From Nematostella vectensis (lineage: Eukaryota; Cnidaria; Anthozoa; Actiniaria; Edwardsiidae): 60,000 nt of DNA. The stretch is from contig NC_064041.1 of NCBI RefSeq assembly GCF_932526225.1, positions 9,284,813 through 9,344,812 on the forward strand, in the 5' to 3' direction. Within the stretch, counting starts at the first letter, position 1, and the number at the start of each line of letters is the position of its first letter. Position numbers and translations under genes: made by a program. Shown piece by piece: positions 23,401 to 35,620 of the stretch. Under the pieces are notes generated by a model, which saw only the letters and a list, made by a program, of their open reading frames with translations, was not told the DNA's origin and ran no database searches.

Positions 23401-25397
23401 AAGAGTTATGTATTGCTGTTGCATACATAAGCAGTTCTGTACTCCGTCACCGGCAAACCCAACTTTACACGCGCAGCTAAATGAGGCAATAGTGTTTTTG
23501 CACGTGGCGCTCACGTGACATTTGTGAGTCCCAGCAGTACATTCGTCGATATCTAATGAAATATGGTGAAAAAATGACTTATTTTTGACAACAGTCTTGT
23601 CTCAATAACTTTCTTATACTAATCCTTTTATACCGTTTTTACCTGTTTCACATGCGGCACCGGTGTATCCCTGTGGACACTCACATCTGTACCTTGGAGT
23701 CCCCTTTAACTCAACGCAGGTCATGTTGGTCGAGGGACAAGGATTTGTAACACAACCCTCCTGAAAGCATAGGAATGTAGATTTTAGATTATTGACAAAT
23801 GATTGAATAAATAAATGGTAGTTTGTAAAAATACACTCATCTTTGTCTTTGCAAAAGTAATCGAATTTCCATAAGTTAGGATAATGATATACCTGCAGTC
23901 TGAAGTAATCTATTCCAGGGAATTTCAGCAAATCTTTAGGATAAGATTCAGCTTTGGCAGACAGTAGTTCACAGCTCCCAAGATTCGCTCGTTTCTTATA
24001 GTTCACAGCACGACATGCTTGGTTCAGAAAGCACTTTATATGACAGTTTTTCCTTGATATGTCAGTTATATTCTGAAGGGTGTGGTTAAAGAGGGCGTGG
24101 TCGACCAGTGGAGGAAGAACGAGCAGATTGCGACAATGATCTAAAGAGAATTGGATGTAATAAGTTTTCGCCATGTATAAGCTTGTGAAGTTTGAGTTTT
24201 TTGATGTTGTATTAATCAATCAATGAAGATCGAACACAGAAGGGAAAAAACAACAAACAGATACCTTGTACACAAAAATGGGTCAGAGCATCAATAATAT
24301 TTGATTTGAAAAAATAAAAGCAGCCAATTGATTCAGCACCTCTTACAGCACTAATACATATATGGCAAATATCACCAGCCTACCCCTCCCCCCTTCAAAC
24401 TTTATCTGCTAAAGAAATACTGAGGAATAATTCCGACCGGTGAAGCCTCGTCCCTAGGCTTCACGGCGGGCGTATTATGCATTGCATGGTTATGAAGTAC
24501 AGGCCCTTTCTGCTCTTGCCTCCGAGAAGCGTCAGCATGAAGCGTCCGCCATATTGGAGATTGTGAGTCTGCGCGCGAAGCATTATGGAGCTGACAGCAA
24601 TGGAGTAGCCTGGGGACGAGGCTAATTCCGAAGCTGAACATAAATGAGCTCCATGCCGCTGCTTTGGTCAGAAAACCGTTTTCTTTTGTTAGCAAAATAA
24701 AGCTAATATTTGAGGTATTTCAGTGTTCAGCGAATGTGATGAATAATTCAAACTTGGAATATTAGGACCCTAGACTAGATGAACGGAATAACGACTAATA
24801 ATGTAAGTAAGGGGAAGATTATCAATTCGTGCTTGTTTGGTCATTTTTGTACAGAACATCATTTATTATTAGTTTTTATGACGAATTCAAATAAATTGAA
24901 CTAAAACTAAGCTTCACTAAAATTAGGAACGACAGAGGTTCCCTATAAAATTCATTTCATGAATACTGTTTTTGTTTAAGAGATTCAATGCCTTATTTGT
25001 AAAATTGCGCAAAATATGATATGATAAAATAGTTTTATTACTATAAATCAGAAAAAAAGTTTTGAAAATAAGAAAAAACTACAGGACTGTTTTAGGATGG
25101 GGAGGTATAAAACGCCACGAATAAAGGTTTCAATTATACGATGATACTAAAAACAATAATCTAACCTCTGGTTCACTTATATTTTTCTTTTACCAATAAA
25201 ATATTTTAGCATCATACATAGCGTTGCGTAGCTTCTTTGGCTGAAGCCAATTCAAAATTATTAATGATCGGCATTCTTAAATCCCCCTCGAAAAAATAAA
25301 TGAAAAAAACAAAAATTATTTTAGTCAAAGTCTCACCTTGACTGTAGCACATTTTTGCCATGAAAGGAAGAAAGAAAACAAGTTTAAGAGTAGTCAT
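20498..25397 (-). CDS. Gene B: secreted PAN-EGF3-discoidin protein, 374 aa, seven exons
   Basis: Predicted exons are 25337-25397, 23893-24140, 23643-23760, 23427-23552, 22620-22745, 21710-22014 and 20498-20638, all with AG/GT borders. Lengths 61+248+118+126+126+305+141 give 375 codons in consistent phase. A signal peptide (1-20) is followed by a PAN/apple-like domain (21-103; [24 protein letters not shown]), then EGF modules at 104-142, 143-184 ([13 protein letters not shown]) and 185-226 ([13 protein letters not shown]), then discoidin 227-373 ([14 protein letters not shown] ... VEVYECM). The second EGF ends unusually (GDGVQNCL), because its donor lies further on than in its paralogues. It lacks the CACG promoter block of A and C, so it is probably regulated differently. 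Confidence 0.8.
22257..22478. mobile_element. Harbinger-like MITE in a gene B intron
   Basis: The 216-bp body (22260-22475) has about 40-bp inverted ends, GACCTGATGCACACTGGCGA at the left and AGCCTGATGCACACTGGCAA read in reverse from the right, with TTA on both sides (22257-22259, 22476-22478). The inside is almost entirely TTATGTCGTTAT-type sequence in both orientations, so the transcript could fold into a long hairpin. It lies between the discoidin exon and the third EGF exon. Confidence 0.75.
24428..24631. mobile_element. Small inverted-repeat element with AATTCCGA flanks
   Basis: AATTCCGA flanks the segment on both sides (24429-24436, 24624-24631). Inside the flanks, AGCCTCGTCCCTAGGC at the left is matched by GCCTGGGGACGAGGCT at the right. 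A 97-residue frame across it is a by-product of the repeat. It lies in gene B intron 1. Confidence 0.5.
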
Positions 25398-26574
25398 TCC
25401 CCAACACCTGTGAGCCTCTCTTCTGACTTTCCAAACTCCTTAACGTTTTGCCAGCTGCAAGCTCCGAAAACATCTACATTGGAATAAAAGGAAATCAATT
25501 ATTGAGCGATGCTATTGTGAAAAACACATAACCCCATTTATTAAAGGGTTTGAGATAATAATAATATTCAGTTATTATTTAAGGAAGAATTAATTAGCTT
25601 TAAAGCATTTTAAAGATATTTTTCGATTGATTTAACTGATGATTATTTGAGGAGAAGTTAATCATAAATTTGTTATATTTTGCCTATTCTCCCTCTTTAT
25701 TACTGAAAAAAAGTTTGCTTTTTCGCCAACTTAAATCTTGGAAATAACGCTAAAATGATGACAAATATAAAAAAAGCTTTGTACATGATGCAAAACTATT
25801 TTATTTCTCGAGAGTTTTCTCTTTTGGCGTCAAAAATTGCATATCACCCCCCTCCTCCCCTTTCCGCACATGCCCACTCTTCTCCCAATAGTCTAGTCAA
25901 GCCTAAATCCGAGGTGTTCCGGGTTTGCTGTGACTGGCAATGAGCCGTGAGGCAGCTTGGGGTCTGGGAGGAGTCCTCCTATGACGTCACAACTCGTACC
26001 ATGCAAATAAAGCCCGACGGGAAGCCCGAATACTTGATCGCCTTCTAGTTTCATTCTTACTCTTTTTTCAATATCACTTAACTGTCTTCTCTTGTAATAC
26101 CGCATGATATGGCGCATGGTAAAAATGTGATCGGGTCCAAACCAGAATCATAAAACTTATTTTTTAATTGTATTCCGCAATACGGGATTTATGACGAAAA
26201 ATGCAAAACGTTTCACTACTGTTTTTGGTGAAAATATTTTTTTTAACATTTTGGTGAATAATTCAGTATTTGTGTTAATTACTTTAATATGTTAGGGATA
26301 CGTAGATAAAGAGTGATTAACCGCAATAATATGAGTGGAACTTCTTCAACATTGTATAACCAATAAACGAAGTGTAATGAGAAATTTGTGAAAATTTGAC
26401 ATAAAAAAATATATTACTGGGAAATATAATTAATAATTTATCCGTTTTGGAGACAACTCACATTCTGGAAAGAAAACTTTATTTAAAATAACTAGTGGGA
26501 GAAGTTATCGGTTGCAAATCCCAATTCAAACTGTGGAAATCAGCGAACAAATTACGAGGCTGAAAATTAACAAA
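25398..26574. other. Gene B upstream region, nothing clearly coding
   Basis: This is AT-rich DNA upstream of the gene B start. I found no copy of the CACG promoter block and no confident TATA element. A GC-richer island at about 25850-26060 contains a TGACGTCA site (about 25982), but no conserved frame. Confidence 0.4.
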
Positions 26575-26916
26575 ATGGATATCTGTTTGAAAGAAGAAAA
26601 TCCACTGGCGCAGGGTAATGTTGACTTTAGAAAAGTTTTTGCCGAAGTAAATGGCAGTGAACACATATCACCGCTTGGTGAAATGGTGGTTGAAACTTCA
26701 GACGGAAACAGCTCTAAAAATGGTATCAAGAAAGTGGAAAAGGATGATAAAGCATTAAAAGAAGATAACGATAAAATGAGTCAGGATCTAAGTAGTCTAG
26801 AAGTCTTGGAGCAGAAATCGGAGACTGAGATACGAAAAAGTGCACCTTTTGCGACGAATAAGGTAAAGAACTTAATTGGTATTCGCCAAAGGAAAAGATT
26901 TCTGGCTCAGAAATGA
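26575..26916 (+). CDS. Orphan charged ORF, 113 aa, function unknown
   Basis: From the first ATG at 26575 the frame encodes a hydrophilic protein rich in Lys, Glu and Asp, with a basic C-terminal tail (KNLIGIRQRKRFLAQK). The frame is open upstream to at least 26512, so it might be an internal or last exon. The middle (KKVEKDDKALKEDNDKMSQD) could form a short coiled coil or be disordered. No domain was recognised. Its composition is less AT-skewed than the surroundings, which favours a real exon, but chance cannot be excluded. Confidence 0.35.
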   Translation: MDICLKEENPLAQGNVDFRKVFAEVNGSEHISPLGEMVVETSDGNSSKNGIKKVEKDDKALKEDNDKMSQDLSSLEVLEQKSETEIRKSAPFATNKVKNLIGIRQRKRFLAQK

Positions 26917-27093
26917 TAGTATATTTTTTGTAGCTTTGAAATTGTACAAAATTAGCAAAGAAATTTCTTATAAATGAAATGAAGACGTAGTTTGGGAAAT
27001 ACGAAAAAACGGCGCACAGAGGTTGAGAAAACTCCTAAATAGCTAAGTAAATGCTAAAGTGGGGATAGAGTATCTAAGAAATGAAAAAGAGCT

Positions 27094-27246
27094 TTGGACA
27101 AACGTGGTAAGTTAACAGGTAATTATATTCCTACTGAGGACCTTGTGGACTTAGCTCGCATTGTCCTGGAGAATAATAACTTAGTATTTAACAAGAAGCA
27201 TTATTTACAGGTATTAGGTACGGCTATAGGTACTAGGATGGCACCA
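27094..27246 (+). pseudogene. Penelope-like RT fragment
   Basis: The short frame reads DLARIVLENNNLVF, then YLQVLGTAIGTRMAPS, which is the RT segment before the YxDD motif in Poseidon/Neptune-type Penelope elements. It is of the same general class as the element at 34126-35278, which lacks this part. It stops being recognisable after MAPS, and the LINE 5' region follows. It is a small relic. Confidence 0.65.
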
Positions 27247-27631
27247 TCATCAGTGCGGAACATTACCAGTTTTGGTTATATTTGATAAACAATCTGATTA
27301 ACCAATCAAAGATGAGTATTACTATGCCCAGTCTTACGCGGACACGCCTCAACTCAGAGTGGGAAAACAAAATGGCGGTTCCGTTGAATCGGGAAAATCA
27401 TGTTGAACGCCGCTTTTTAACTCTCTGCTAGCAGTGATTTCTTCTTATCTGTTTAAGCAGGGATTTCACCGACTCAGTGCGTCATATATACCTATTGTGT
27501 TGTTTCTCATCGGCAACAGACCTCATTTGCAGGGTTATTTTTACGGCATGGTCCACTGACCATGCCGGCCATGTCGGTCACGTTTTAAATGTGCTCCGTC
27601 TACTTGACCTTTAAACCTCCCATTTCTACTC

Positions 27632-30600
27632 ATGGCCATTCGAATCTCGCTCACCATCTTTGTGCTGTGTCTGGCCTTGTTCAGAGCCATCAATGGAACA
27701 AGGTTATGTTCAACAACGCCGAATTTTAAAGGATTTCCATCCAAGTTCAAGCATGGCTTTGAGGTCACTCAAGCAAACACGGTCGAGGTTGCATTTGCAT
27801 CTATTAAGTCTATGTCACGCTACCGTCACACACCACCATCAAGATTAAATCTGAATAATTCGTCACGCGTCATGCAATTACTGTTGATAATTGCCTCCGA
27901 CTGTTCGATGATGAACCCTGGCCCCGTCAAACACCCTTGCGGCGCTTGCGGAAAGCCTACGAAGTCAAACCAAAAGGCAATATGCTGCGATGAGTGCGGA
28001 CATTGGATGCATGCTAAATGTATTTACATGTCTTGTGAATCGTACCAGAGATACGTTGATGAGCCGAAGCTAACATGGATCTGTAATATATGCGCTTTTC
28101 CAAATTTTTCCTCGGGACATTTCGCAGAAGACACAAGATTGATCGAAGAAAACAGCTTTGCTCCTCTTGCAGATTCATCTTTAGAGGGCACATCGATGAA
28201 TGGAGCAAATGATTCTGACCTGCTCGAGCCGCCACGCTGTATATCTTCGAGTACACCCGTGCGGCCTACTCACCGTGGACCTCGCAATCCTGCAAAGCTA
28301 ACGTGCATGGAGATCAATTGCAATAGTATCCAAAGCAGTGAAAGAGCAGCTATCTTTGCTAGCCATGTCTCAACACACAAACCCGACATCATATTTGGTT
28401 GTGAGTCAAAGCTGTCACCCGAAGATCCTACAGCGGCGAGTTTCCCATCAGATTATAACGTTTTTAGAAAGGAACGTTCTGGTAGCGGAGGAGGTGGAAT
28501 TTTCATCGCTGTGAAACATGATATTCCGTCGTACGAGCTACCAGACATAACCACAAACTCAGAGGATGAGTCTCTGTGGGCAGCAATCCGTTGCGCCAAC
28601 AAGAAGACTGTCTATATATGCGCGTTTTACAAGCCCCCTGATGCTCCTGCTACCCGTCTGGATTTCCTACAAGAGTCTATTTTTAAGGTCTTTTCGCAAA
28701 ACAAGAAATCCCACCCAAACATCGTAATAAGTGGCGATTTTAACTGTGGCGACATAGACTGGCGTAATGATCCACCATCTATTACAAATCACTCAACAGC
28801 ATCTATGATGCAGAAACTGTTAGACCTGATTTCGAATAACGCCCTCATTCAGCATGTCACTAAACCGACACGCCCAGTTTCTCTAAAGACATTGGACCTT
28901 GTGATATCATCCACACCAGCTCTTGTATCTGATATTACAATCCATCCAGGGATGAGCGACCATGACATCGTAAAGTTTAACATCAACACTAAAACCAGGC
29001 GGATAAAGACCCCCCCACATAAAGTGTACCTCTATAACAAGATGGACCTTGCGGCCCTTAAGCGCGATGTGGCTAAATTGTCAGAAGATTTCACTCTTTG
29101 TTGCGAGGAAAGATCTTTGGAGGAAAATTGGTCCTTCTTTGAAGACCGGTTGAAATCTGCAGTGGAATCGCATATCCCATACAGGTTCACAAAATCTAAA
29201 ACATCTCTGCCTTAGATAACACAGTCAGTCAAACGTCAAATATCTATCTAAAGCATTGAAAAGTAACAACAAAAACTCCCAAGCTTGGCGCAATTATCGT
29301 CACCAGAGAAACCATGTAGTGAAATTACTCAAGGCAGCCCATAACCACTACTTGAATACAGTGATTGGTGGAAGCCTGGGGTCAAATCCTAAAAAGTTTT
29401 GGAGCCATGTCAAGCACTCTAGGACAGAGAGTCGTGGTATTCCCACCTTGCGCCAAGGGAACTCAATGTTTATTTCAGATAAGGACAAGGCAGAGGCATT
29501 GAACAAGTATTTTGAGAGTGTTTTCACTATGGACGATGGTGTCGTTCCCGACCTTGACCCTCCAACATGTCCCAAAATTAGTGATATTACCATTACTCAG
29601 GCTGGCGTATTTAAACAGCTAGCTGGTTTGAATGTAAACAAAAGTAATGGTCCTGATGGCATCTCGCCTCGCGTGTTACGAGATCTGGCAAAGGAACTAT
29701 CCGGTGTACTGAGCTTCATTTTTAATCAAAGCTATCAAGAGGGAACTTTGCCAAAAATCTGGCTAAACGCAATGGTCGTACCGGTGCACAAGAAGTCAGC
29801 CAAAGACCAACCACAAAATTACCGCCCAATTTCTCTTACATGCATCTGCTGTAAGATTATGGAGCACATTGTTCTTAGCCACCTGAACAAGCATCTAGCA
29901 GCCAACAACATACTGTCTATCTTCCAGCATGGTTTTCGGCAAGCACTATCTTGTGAGACTCAGCTAGTCCTCACATTCCACGACTGGGCAACTACATTAA
30001 ACCATCATGGCCAAGTGGATGCTTTACTACTAGATTACAGTAAAGCCTTCGATAAAGTGTCGCACTCAAAGCTCCTCAAGAAGCTTTCTCATTATGTCAT
30101 CGAGGGGAAGACACTAGCATGGATATCTGGCTTTTCGAGAAACAGGTCCCAGTACGTGATAGTCAATGGATCCCACTCTAGCAAAGTGCATGTAACATCA
30201 GGCGTTCCACAGGGCTCCGTTCTGGGACCAACTCTGTTCCTACTGTATATAAATGACATCTGTGAAGCATCGAAGTCCCAGGTCAGACTCTTCGCAGATG
30301 ATACGATCATTTATCGCCCAATCTCTACAACGGATGACCATACAGCACTCCAAGAAGATCTGGACGGTGTTTATAAATGGTCATCGGCATGGCAAATGGA
30401 ATTTAATGTGACAAAATGTTACTTACTATCAGTAACGAAGAAGAGAAAACCATCAACATACGTGTATACTGCAGACGCGAAGCCCTTTACTCAAGTGGCA
30501 GAACAAGACTATCTTGGAGTAAGATGCAATAAACAACTACGCTGGGGCCCCCACTGTTCCAAAATAGCGACGAAGGCTAACAAAACCGTCGGCGCGATTA

Positions 30601-31130
30601 GAAGAACTTTGAAACCCTGCGAGCCTGCAGTAAAAGAACGTGCTTATTTATCGCTCGTACGACCATCACTGGAATATGCCTCAGCGGCATGGAGCCCTTA
30701 TACAGACACAGACGTAAATAGATTAGAACAAGTACAAAAGAACGCAGCCAGATTTGTAACAAACAACTATAGTTTCCAAGCTAGCTCCACAGAGCTTGTG
30801 AACCAACTAAAATGGGATACGCTTGAAACTAGAAGACTATTCCACCAGTCAGTTCTAATGTTTAAATTCTATAACAACCTTGTGGCCTGCCCTCTCCCTA
30901 CTTCTGTTTCTCAACTGTCATATAGAGTCACTAGGAGGCATAACCATAGTTTTTTGCAACTACAGTCTAATATTCTATCCTATAATTATTCCTTTTTTCC
31001 AAGAGCTATAAGAATCTGGAACTTACTTCCAAGTAACGTTGTCAATCAAGTAACCCTAGAGGCATTTAAAACAGCCGCTCTGCCGGCCATCAGGCAGCTA
31101 AAGGTGCCTTCGCACCTACGCCGGCTTTAA
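27632..31130 (+). mobile_element. CR1/jockey-class LINE: NPGP motif, PHD finger, APE endonuclease, reverse transcriptase
   Basis: The upstream frame (27632-29215, 527 aa) has a hydrophobic stretch ending in NPGP (95-98) that resembles a degenerate 2A-like site. A PHD-type zinc finger (103-153; CGACGKP, CCDECGHWMHAKC, WICNIC) follows, then an APE-like endonuclease (about 224-450) with CESK, GDFN (368-371) and SDHD (442-445). The downstream frame (29256-31130, 624 aa) has no ATG at its start and encodes the RT, with YSKAFD, GVPQGSVLGP and FADD (346-349), and a C-terminal domain. A TAG at 29213-29215 and a shift near 29240 separate them; both look like mutations in one original ORF. The RT part is otherwise intact, so the copy is fairly young. 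Target duplications were not found. Confidence 0.85.
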
Positions 31131-34110
31131 AGCTGACCAACCCTCCCATTACTAGCGTAAGCTATATATACATGTGTATAGGGAGTATTTATTTAAGTAC
31201 TTCACCGAATCGTGCTGTAATGAACGCGGAAGGGTAAGCCACTGCTAGCAGGCTATAACATGGATCACCAATTATCTAGTTGTACGTTTCATCAAGTCAT
31301 ACAAATGCACAAAATTTCCCTGGATTTATCTTGCTTTCGCACTCGGAATGAAGACACTCCAAGAAAAATTTTAGCTAGGATATTGAAACTAAAATGAATC
31401 TTATACAGAATGGCAGCGAGTCTCATTAAAAAAAAAATGAACCTAAATCGTATACAGATTGGCCGCGAGTCACTGTTTATTGTATGCAATTTAAAGACAC
31501 TACATAAAAGTACTGTTTAAATGTTTATATTTGATCCTGGAATAAATAGATTTGCTATGATCAGTAAATCTCAGAGATGGCAGTCATTATTCATTGCTGC
31601 ATTAGTTTGCTATTACTCGTTGTAAAAAAAGTCCTTACCACAAATGCTCACATATGGCTTTTTTATAAATGGATTCTAGAGGGGGCACTTGTTTGAGGGG
31701 CTATGTAATGTGCTTATTCAATGAGGGGTGTATGTATACCTCACTGTCAGAACCATCCCCAAAGGACTTCATTGTATCCAGCTCTGTTTTCATCATGATT
31801 CATTTTATTAAAAAAAGGAAGTTTTTTGACACAAATCGTGCTTAATACACAGGTTCTAACACCAAGTTAGAGCCATTGAGGGTGTATTTCATTGTGTGTG
31901 CAGACAAATGGAAAAAGGCATAAAGTGTAAACTAGGGTGAGGAAAAGGCATGGTAAGGGCAAAGGGGTGGTGACTAAGGGTATGTCTAATTGGGGGTGCT
32001 GACACAGGTTGTGAAGATGAAGTAAACTTGTACCATGTTTGATTACTGGGCCTTGGAGATAATAGGAGAATGGGAGTATAGTCATACCCTGAGTACCAGA
32101 GGCTCCAAGCTTCACTAGAGCAGATATCATATGGAAAATATCTATTCATATTTGGTGATACTTCAGGCTTATTTTTTTTTCTCGCCAGTCTCTATTATAT
32201 GCGCAAAGAGTCTTTTTTTATATAAAAAGGGAATTAAATTAATTTGATTTGATAGGCTAGTCTGAGTGTTGAAGCTCCCCTTTAAAACTATAGTGATATT
32301 AGAATTTATATGTTTGGGGTATATAGGTTTGAGTAATTGTTTGGGAGGTAAGTTTCTATACTTGGTATATTTTATGTATAGAACTCAGGTTTGGGTATTT
32401 TTTTTTTTTTGGGGGGGGGGCTAATTTGACAAAAAGTCCTTATCGCAAATGCTTATTTTAGCATATTATGCCCTTCTTTTTACCTCTCTTGTACCAGGTT
32501 TGATTACTAGGCCTTGGAGATTCTAGGAGTATGATTGTGCAGTCATAGATATCATACTGTATGGAAAATAAATATTTATATTTGGTGATACTTCAGGAGC
32601 ATTTTTTATCTCAGTGCCTATTGCACAGAGTTTGTTTGTTGTCTTTTTTATAAAAATGGAATAAAATTGATTTTATTTAATAAGCAAATCTGAGAGTTGA
32701 AGCTCCCTTATAGCAAGATTTTGTATGCTTGGGCTGTAGAACATAGGTTTGGTTATTTATTTGGGAGGTAAGTTTCTATGCTTGGTATATTTTATGTATA
32801 GAACTCAGGTTTGGGTATTTTTGAGGATGAGTAGGGGGGGGGGGGGGGCTAATTCATCAAAAAGTTCTTATCGCAAATGCTTATTTTAACATATTATGCC
32901 CCTCTAGCATTAGATTTTAGAGGGGGCACTGGTTTGAGTGGCTATGTAATGCGCTTACTCAATGAGGGCTATTTTATGGTGTGTGCAGACAAATAGGAAA
33001 AGGCATAGAGTGTAAAATTAAAGGTTAAGAAATGCATGGTAAGGGGAGTGAGGTTGTGATGAGGGCATGTCACATGTGGTGTGCTCACACAAGGTGCGAA
33101 GACAAGGAAGTAAAATTGTACCGGGTTTGATGACTAGGGCCTTGGAGGTGAGGAGGATAGAGTTTTTTTTATAAAAGGGAATAAAAATAAATTAAATTTG
33201 ATAAGCAAATTTTCCTTCTAAAACTTTTTTACGGGACTGGCAAGTTTCAAGCTTTTGTATGATTTACGAATAGAACTCAGATTTGGGTTATTCTTTTTGG
33301 GGAAAGGGCGGGGGCTATCTGTTCTTGGTGGAGTTTTGGGTATAGAGTTCAGATGCAGGTATATTCTTAGGGGTGGCGCGGTTCCATTCTTTTGGGGGCA
33401 TAAAATGTTCGTATCTGTCGGAACCAACAGTCATGTTTACAGCTAGAGTGCCCCCCCCCCATGTTGTTGTGGTGGTCGCAAGGCAAGACATTTAGCTAAA
33501 GAATGATAAGAAGCAAACCCCCGAGAGACAAGGGTAGGGTAAAATGCTTTTCGGCTAAATGTTGACACGAATTTTCATACCTATTCTTCGGCGATTTTTC
33601 CCTGTTGTATAGACGTTGGGCCTTGACTCGCACTTTCGTCCTCACAATTCAACCTCCGCTCTCCTCAACTTTCACCATACCCTGTGGGCACTCGTTTCGG
33701 CTTGTGGTGAAAATTGTTTTAGTATGCCATGATCCTCATTTATCCTAATTTAGTCCTGTCAAGGTTCTAAGCCGTAGAATTTGGTCCATCACACTCATAT
33801 TTCTCTTTTTCTGAACGTAAATATTACGAAAAGAGTTCGATTTTACGGCAGTCTCCAATAAAAGCGCTCAATTTGAAAAGGTTTCCCAAACGATATTTTA
33901 CTTTCTAGCACAGGAACTCATCAATCAAATATCAAACTTGGTATAGAGCAGGATATTTTGCTGTTTTGGTCGATTTTTGCGATGCGACGTCTCGCTAACA
34001 AAACAAATTCAAGTTTCAAACTCCGCGCGGCCATTTTGAATATTTGCATAAAAAGTAGGTAAATCGATATAACCAAAAATAGTAATGTACGGCACTGATC
34101 ATATGCTAAT
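31131..34110. repeat. Intergenic DNA dominated by a diverged tandem duplication (about 31660-33420)
   Basis: No gene was seen. The segment starting TTGGGAGGTAAGTTTCTAT occurs at 32341 and 32761, exactly 420 bp apart, and the copies continue through the poly-G runs near 32410 and 32835. The block from about 31880 to 32060 (ending GGCCTTGGAG) recurs at about 32990-33150. The rest (33430-34110) is unrecognised. Confidence 0.6.
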
Positions 34111-34125
34111 CTTTTTATGGCTTAA

Positions 34126-35278
34126 GTGAAAAAGGAAATCATAGACACTTCTCCAGTTAAGCCTTATTTATGGCGTAGGTATATCGATGACATTTTCATG
34201 ATCTGGACCGAAGGTGAGGACGCTCTGAGAGAGTTTATGGCTCACATGAACTCTATACATAGAACTATAAAATTTACGTTTGAGTGGTCTCTTAGTCAGG
34301 TAAGTTTTTTGGATGTTTCACTTACTCTTAGGGATATACAGATCTGTATAGTAAGCCTACTGATAAGCATCAATATCTTTTTCATACGTCCTGTCATCCG
34401 TCTGCTTGTAAGAAAGGCATTCCTTTTGGTCAGGCACTACGTATTCGTAGGATATGTTCGGAAGACTATTCTTTCGAAAAGAGGGTATTAGTGTTACAAG
34501 GTTATTTAGTTGATAGGGGTTATGACAGCAGATTTGTGGGGAGGGAAGTTGACCGGGTTAGACGTATTCCTAGGGACGACACATTGAAAGACAGGCGTAA
34601 AGGTAAGAATGATCGTGTACCTTTTGTAGTCACTTTTCATCCAGCTTTACCTAATTCACCTGGTATTCTTCGTAATTTACAGCCAGTTCTAGAATCTTCT
34701 AGTAGATGTAGGGGTGCTATTGGTAAGGTACCTATGGTGGCTTATAGAAAAACTAGGAGTTTAAAGGGTATGTTGGTGCACTCCTCTCTTAAAGAGGATA
34801 GTACTCAGGTTAGAGGTTGTGGTAAGTGTGGCAGTGTAGGGTGTGTAACTTTTTTAAGACAGGGCGGGAGTTTCGCAGTACGGTTACTAATGAGAAATAT
34901 GTCATTAATTTTGACTTGGACTGTAACTCAGATTTTGTTGTTTATCTAATTACTTGCTCTATGTGTAGCAAGCAATACGTAGGGTCTACTATCAATAGTT
35001 TTAGGAAGCGTTTTAATAATCATAAAAGTAGGTTAAATAAGCACCCTAGTTTACCGATTAGTGAAAGAGTTAAGGATGACCTTATCATTCAACATTTTCA
35101 TTGCGACAAGCATTTAGGTCTTAATAATGTTATGGTACAACTTATAGATAAGTGTAACTCTGAGGCTCAGCTTAGGGAAAGGGATGGCCAGTGGGCTTAT
35201 CGGCTTAAGTCTATCTACCCGCGGGGTCTTAATAGTGATGACTTTTTTTGTAGTAGGAACCCACGTAGAGATGTGTAA
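34126..35278 (+). pseudogene. Second Penelope-like element, 5'-truncated, RT palm plus GIY-YIG endonuclease
   Basis: Three plus-strand frames join with shifts near 34338 and 34850. The first has the catalytic-type YIDD inside YLWRRYIDDIFMIW and VSFLDVSLTL. The second has the thumb/linker region (DLYSKPTDKHQYLF, HPSACKKGIPFGQALRIRRI). The third has the GIY-YIG domain (VVYLITCSMCSKQYVGSTINSFRKRFNNHK) and ends with TAA at 35276-35278. The RT N-terminus is absent, so insertion was 5'-truncated at about 34110. It is of the Poseidon/Neptune type, clearly different from the element at 1963-3860. It is non-functional. Confidence 0.85.
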
Positions 35279-35399
35279 ATTCTTTTTATCTATAGCACGC
35301 GCTATTCTAAGAAATGCGCGTTTTTGTCAGTTGTAATGTTTTTGCGTCTTGCCCCACTATTCTGATTTTAATAAGCTTGTAACGATTCACCTTCTTCAG

Positions 35400-35441
35400 T
35401 CTGCCCTGAAGAAGTCTTATTAAAGACGAAAATTTGGCAGA
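35400..35441 (+). ncRNA. Degenerate hammerhead-like fold downstream of the second Penelope element
   Basis: UCUGCC (35400-35405) can pair with GGCAGA (35436-35441). Between them are CUGAAGA (core position 7 is free to vary), one extra A, a stem II GUCUU-AUUA-AAGAC, and GAAA. Stem III is essentially missing (AUUU), so a single molecule is unlikely to cleave. Position, downstream of the GIY-YIG stop, matches that of the intact hammerhead at 1814-1856. Penelope-element hammerheads with very short helix III are known. Confidence 0.5.
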
Positions 35442-35497
35442 GTCGATTTCCAGTTTTTGGTGTATTGTACCCTCCCCGCCAGGTGGAAAACACGCGA

Positions 35498-35620
35498 GCC
35501 TATCACCGGCGCATTTGATTCGGAATACATACTTTTTCAAGATCTAAAATTCAGACATTTTTAGTTGGCGGAGCGACAGGTAAGTAATATATTAGCGATT
35601 ATTATGCGCCGGTGATAGGC
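35498..35620. repeat. 17-bp inverted repeat, possible Penelope terminal sequence
   Basis: GCCTATCACCGGCGCAT (35498-35514) is perfectly inverted at 35604-35620. It lies 57 bp beyond the hammerhead-like fold and may belong to the terminal repeat of the Penelope element. No target duplication was identified. Confidence 0.6.

Noticed and set aside
24402-24695. 97-residue minus-strand frame
   Set aside because: Read through a small inverted-repeat element (GCCTCGTCCC/GGGACGAGGC).
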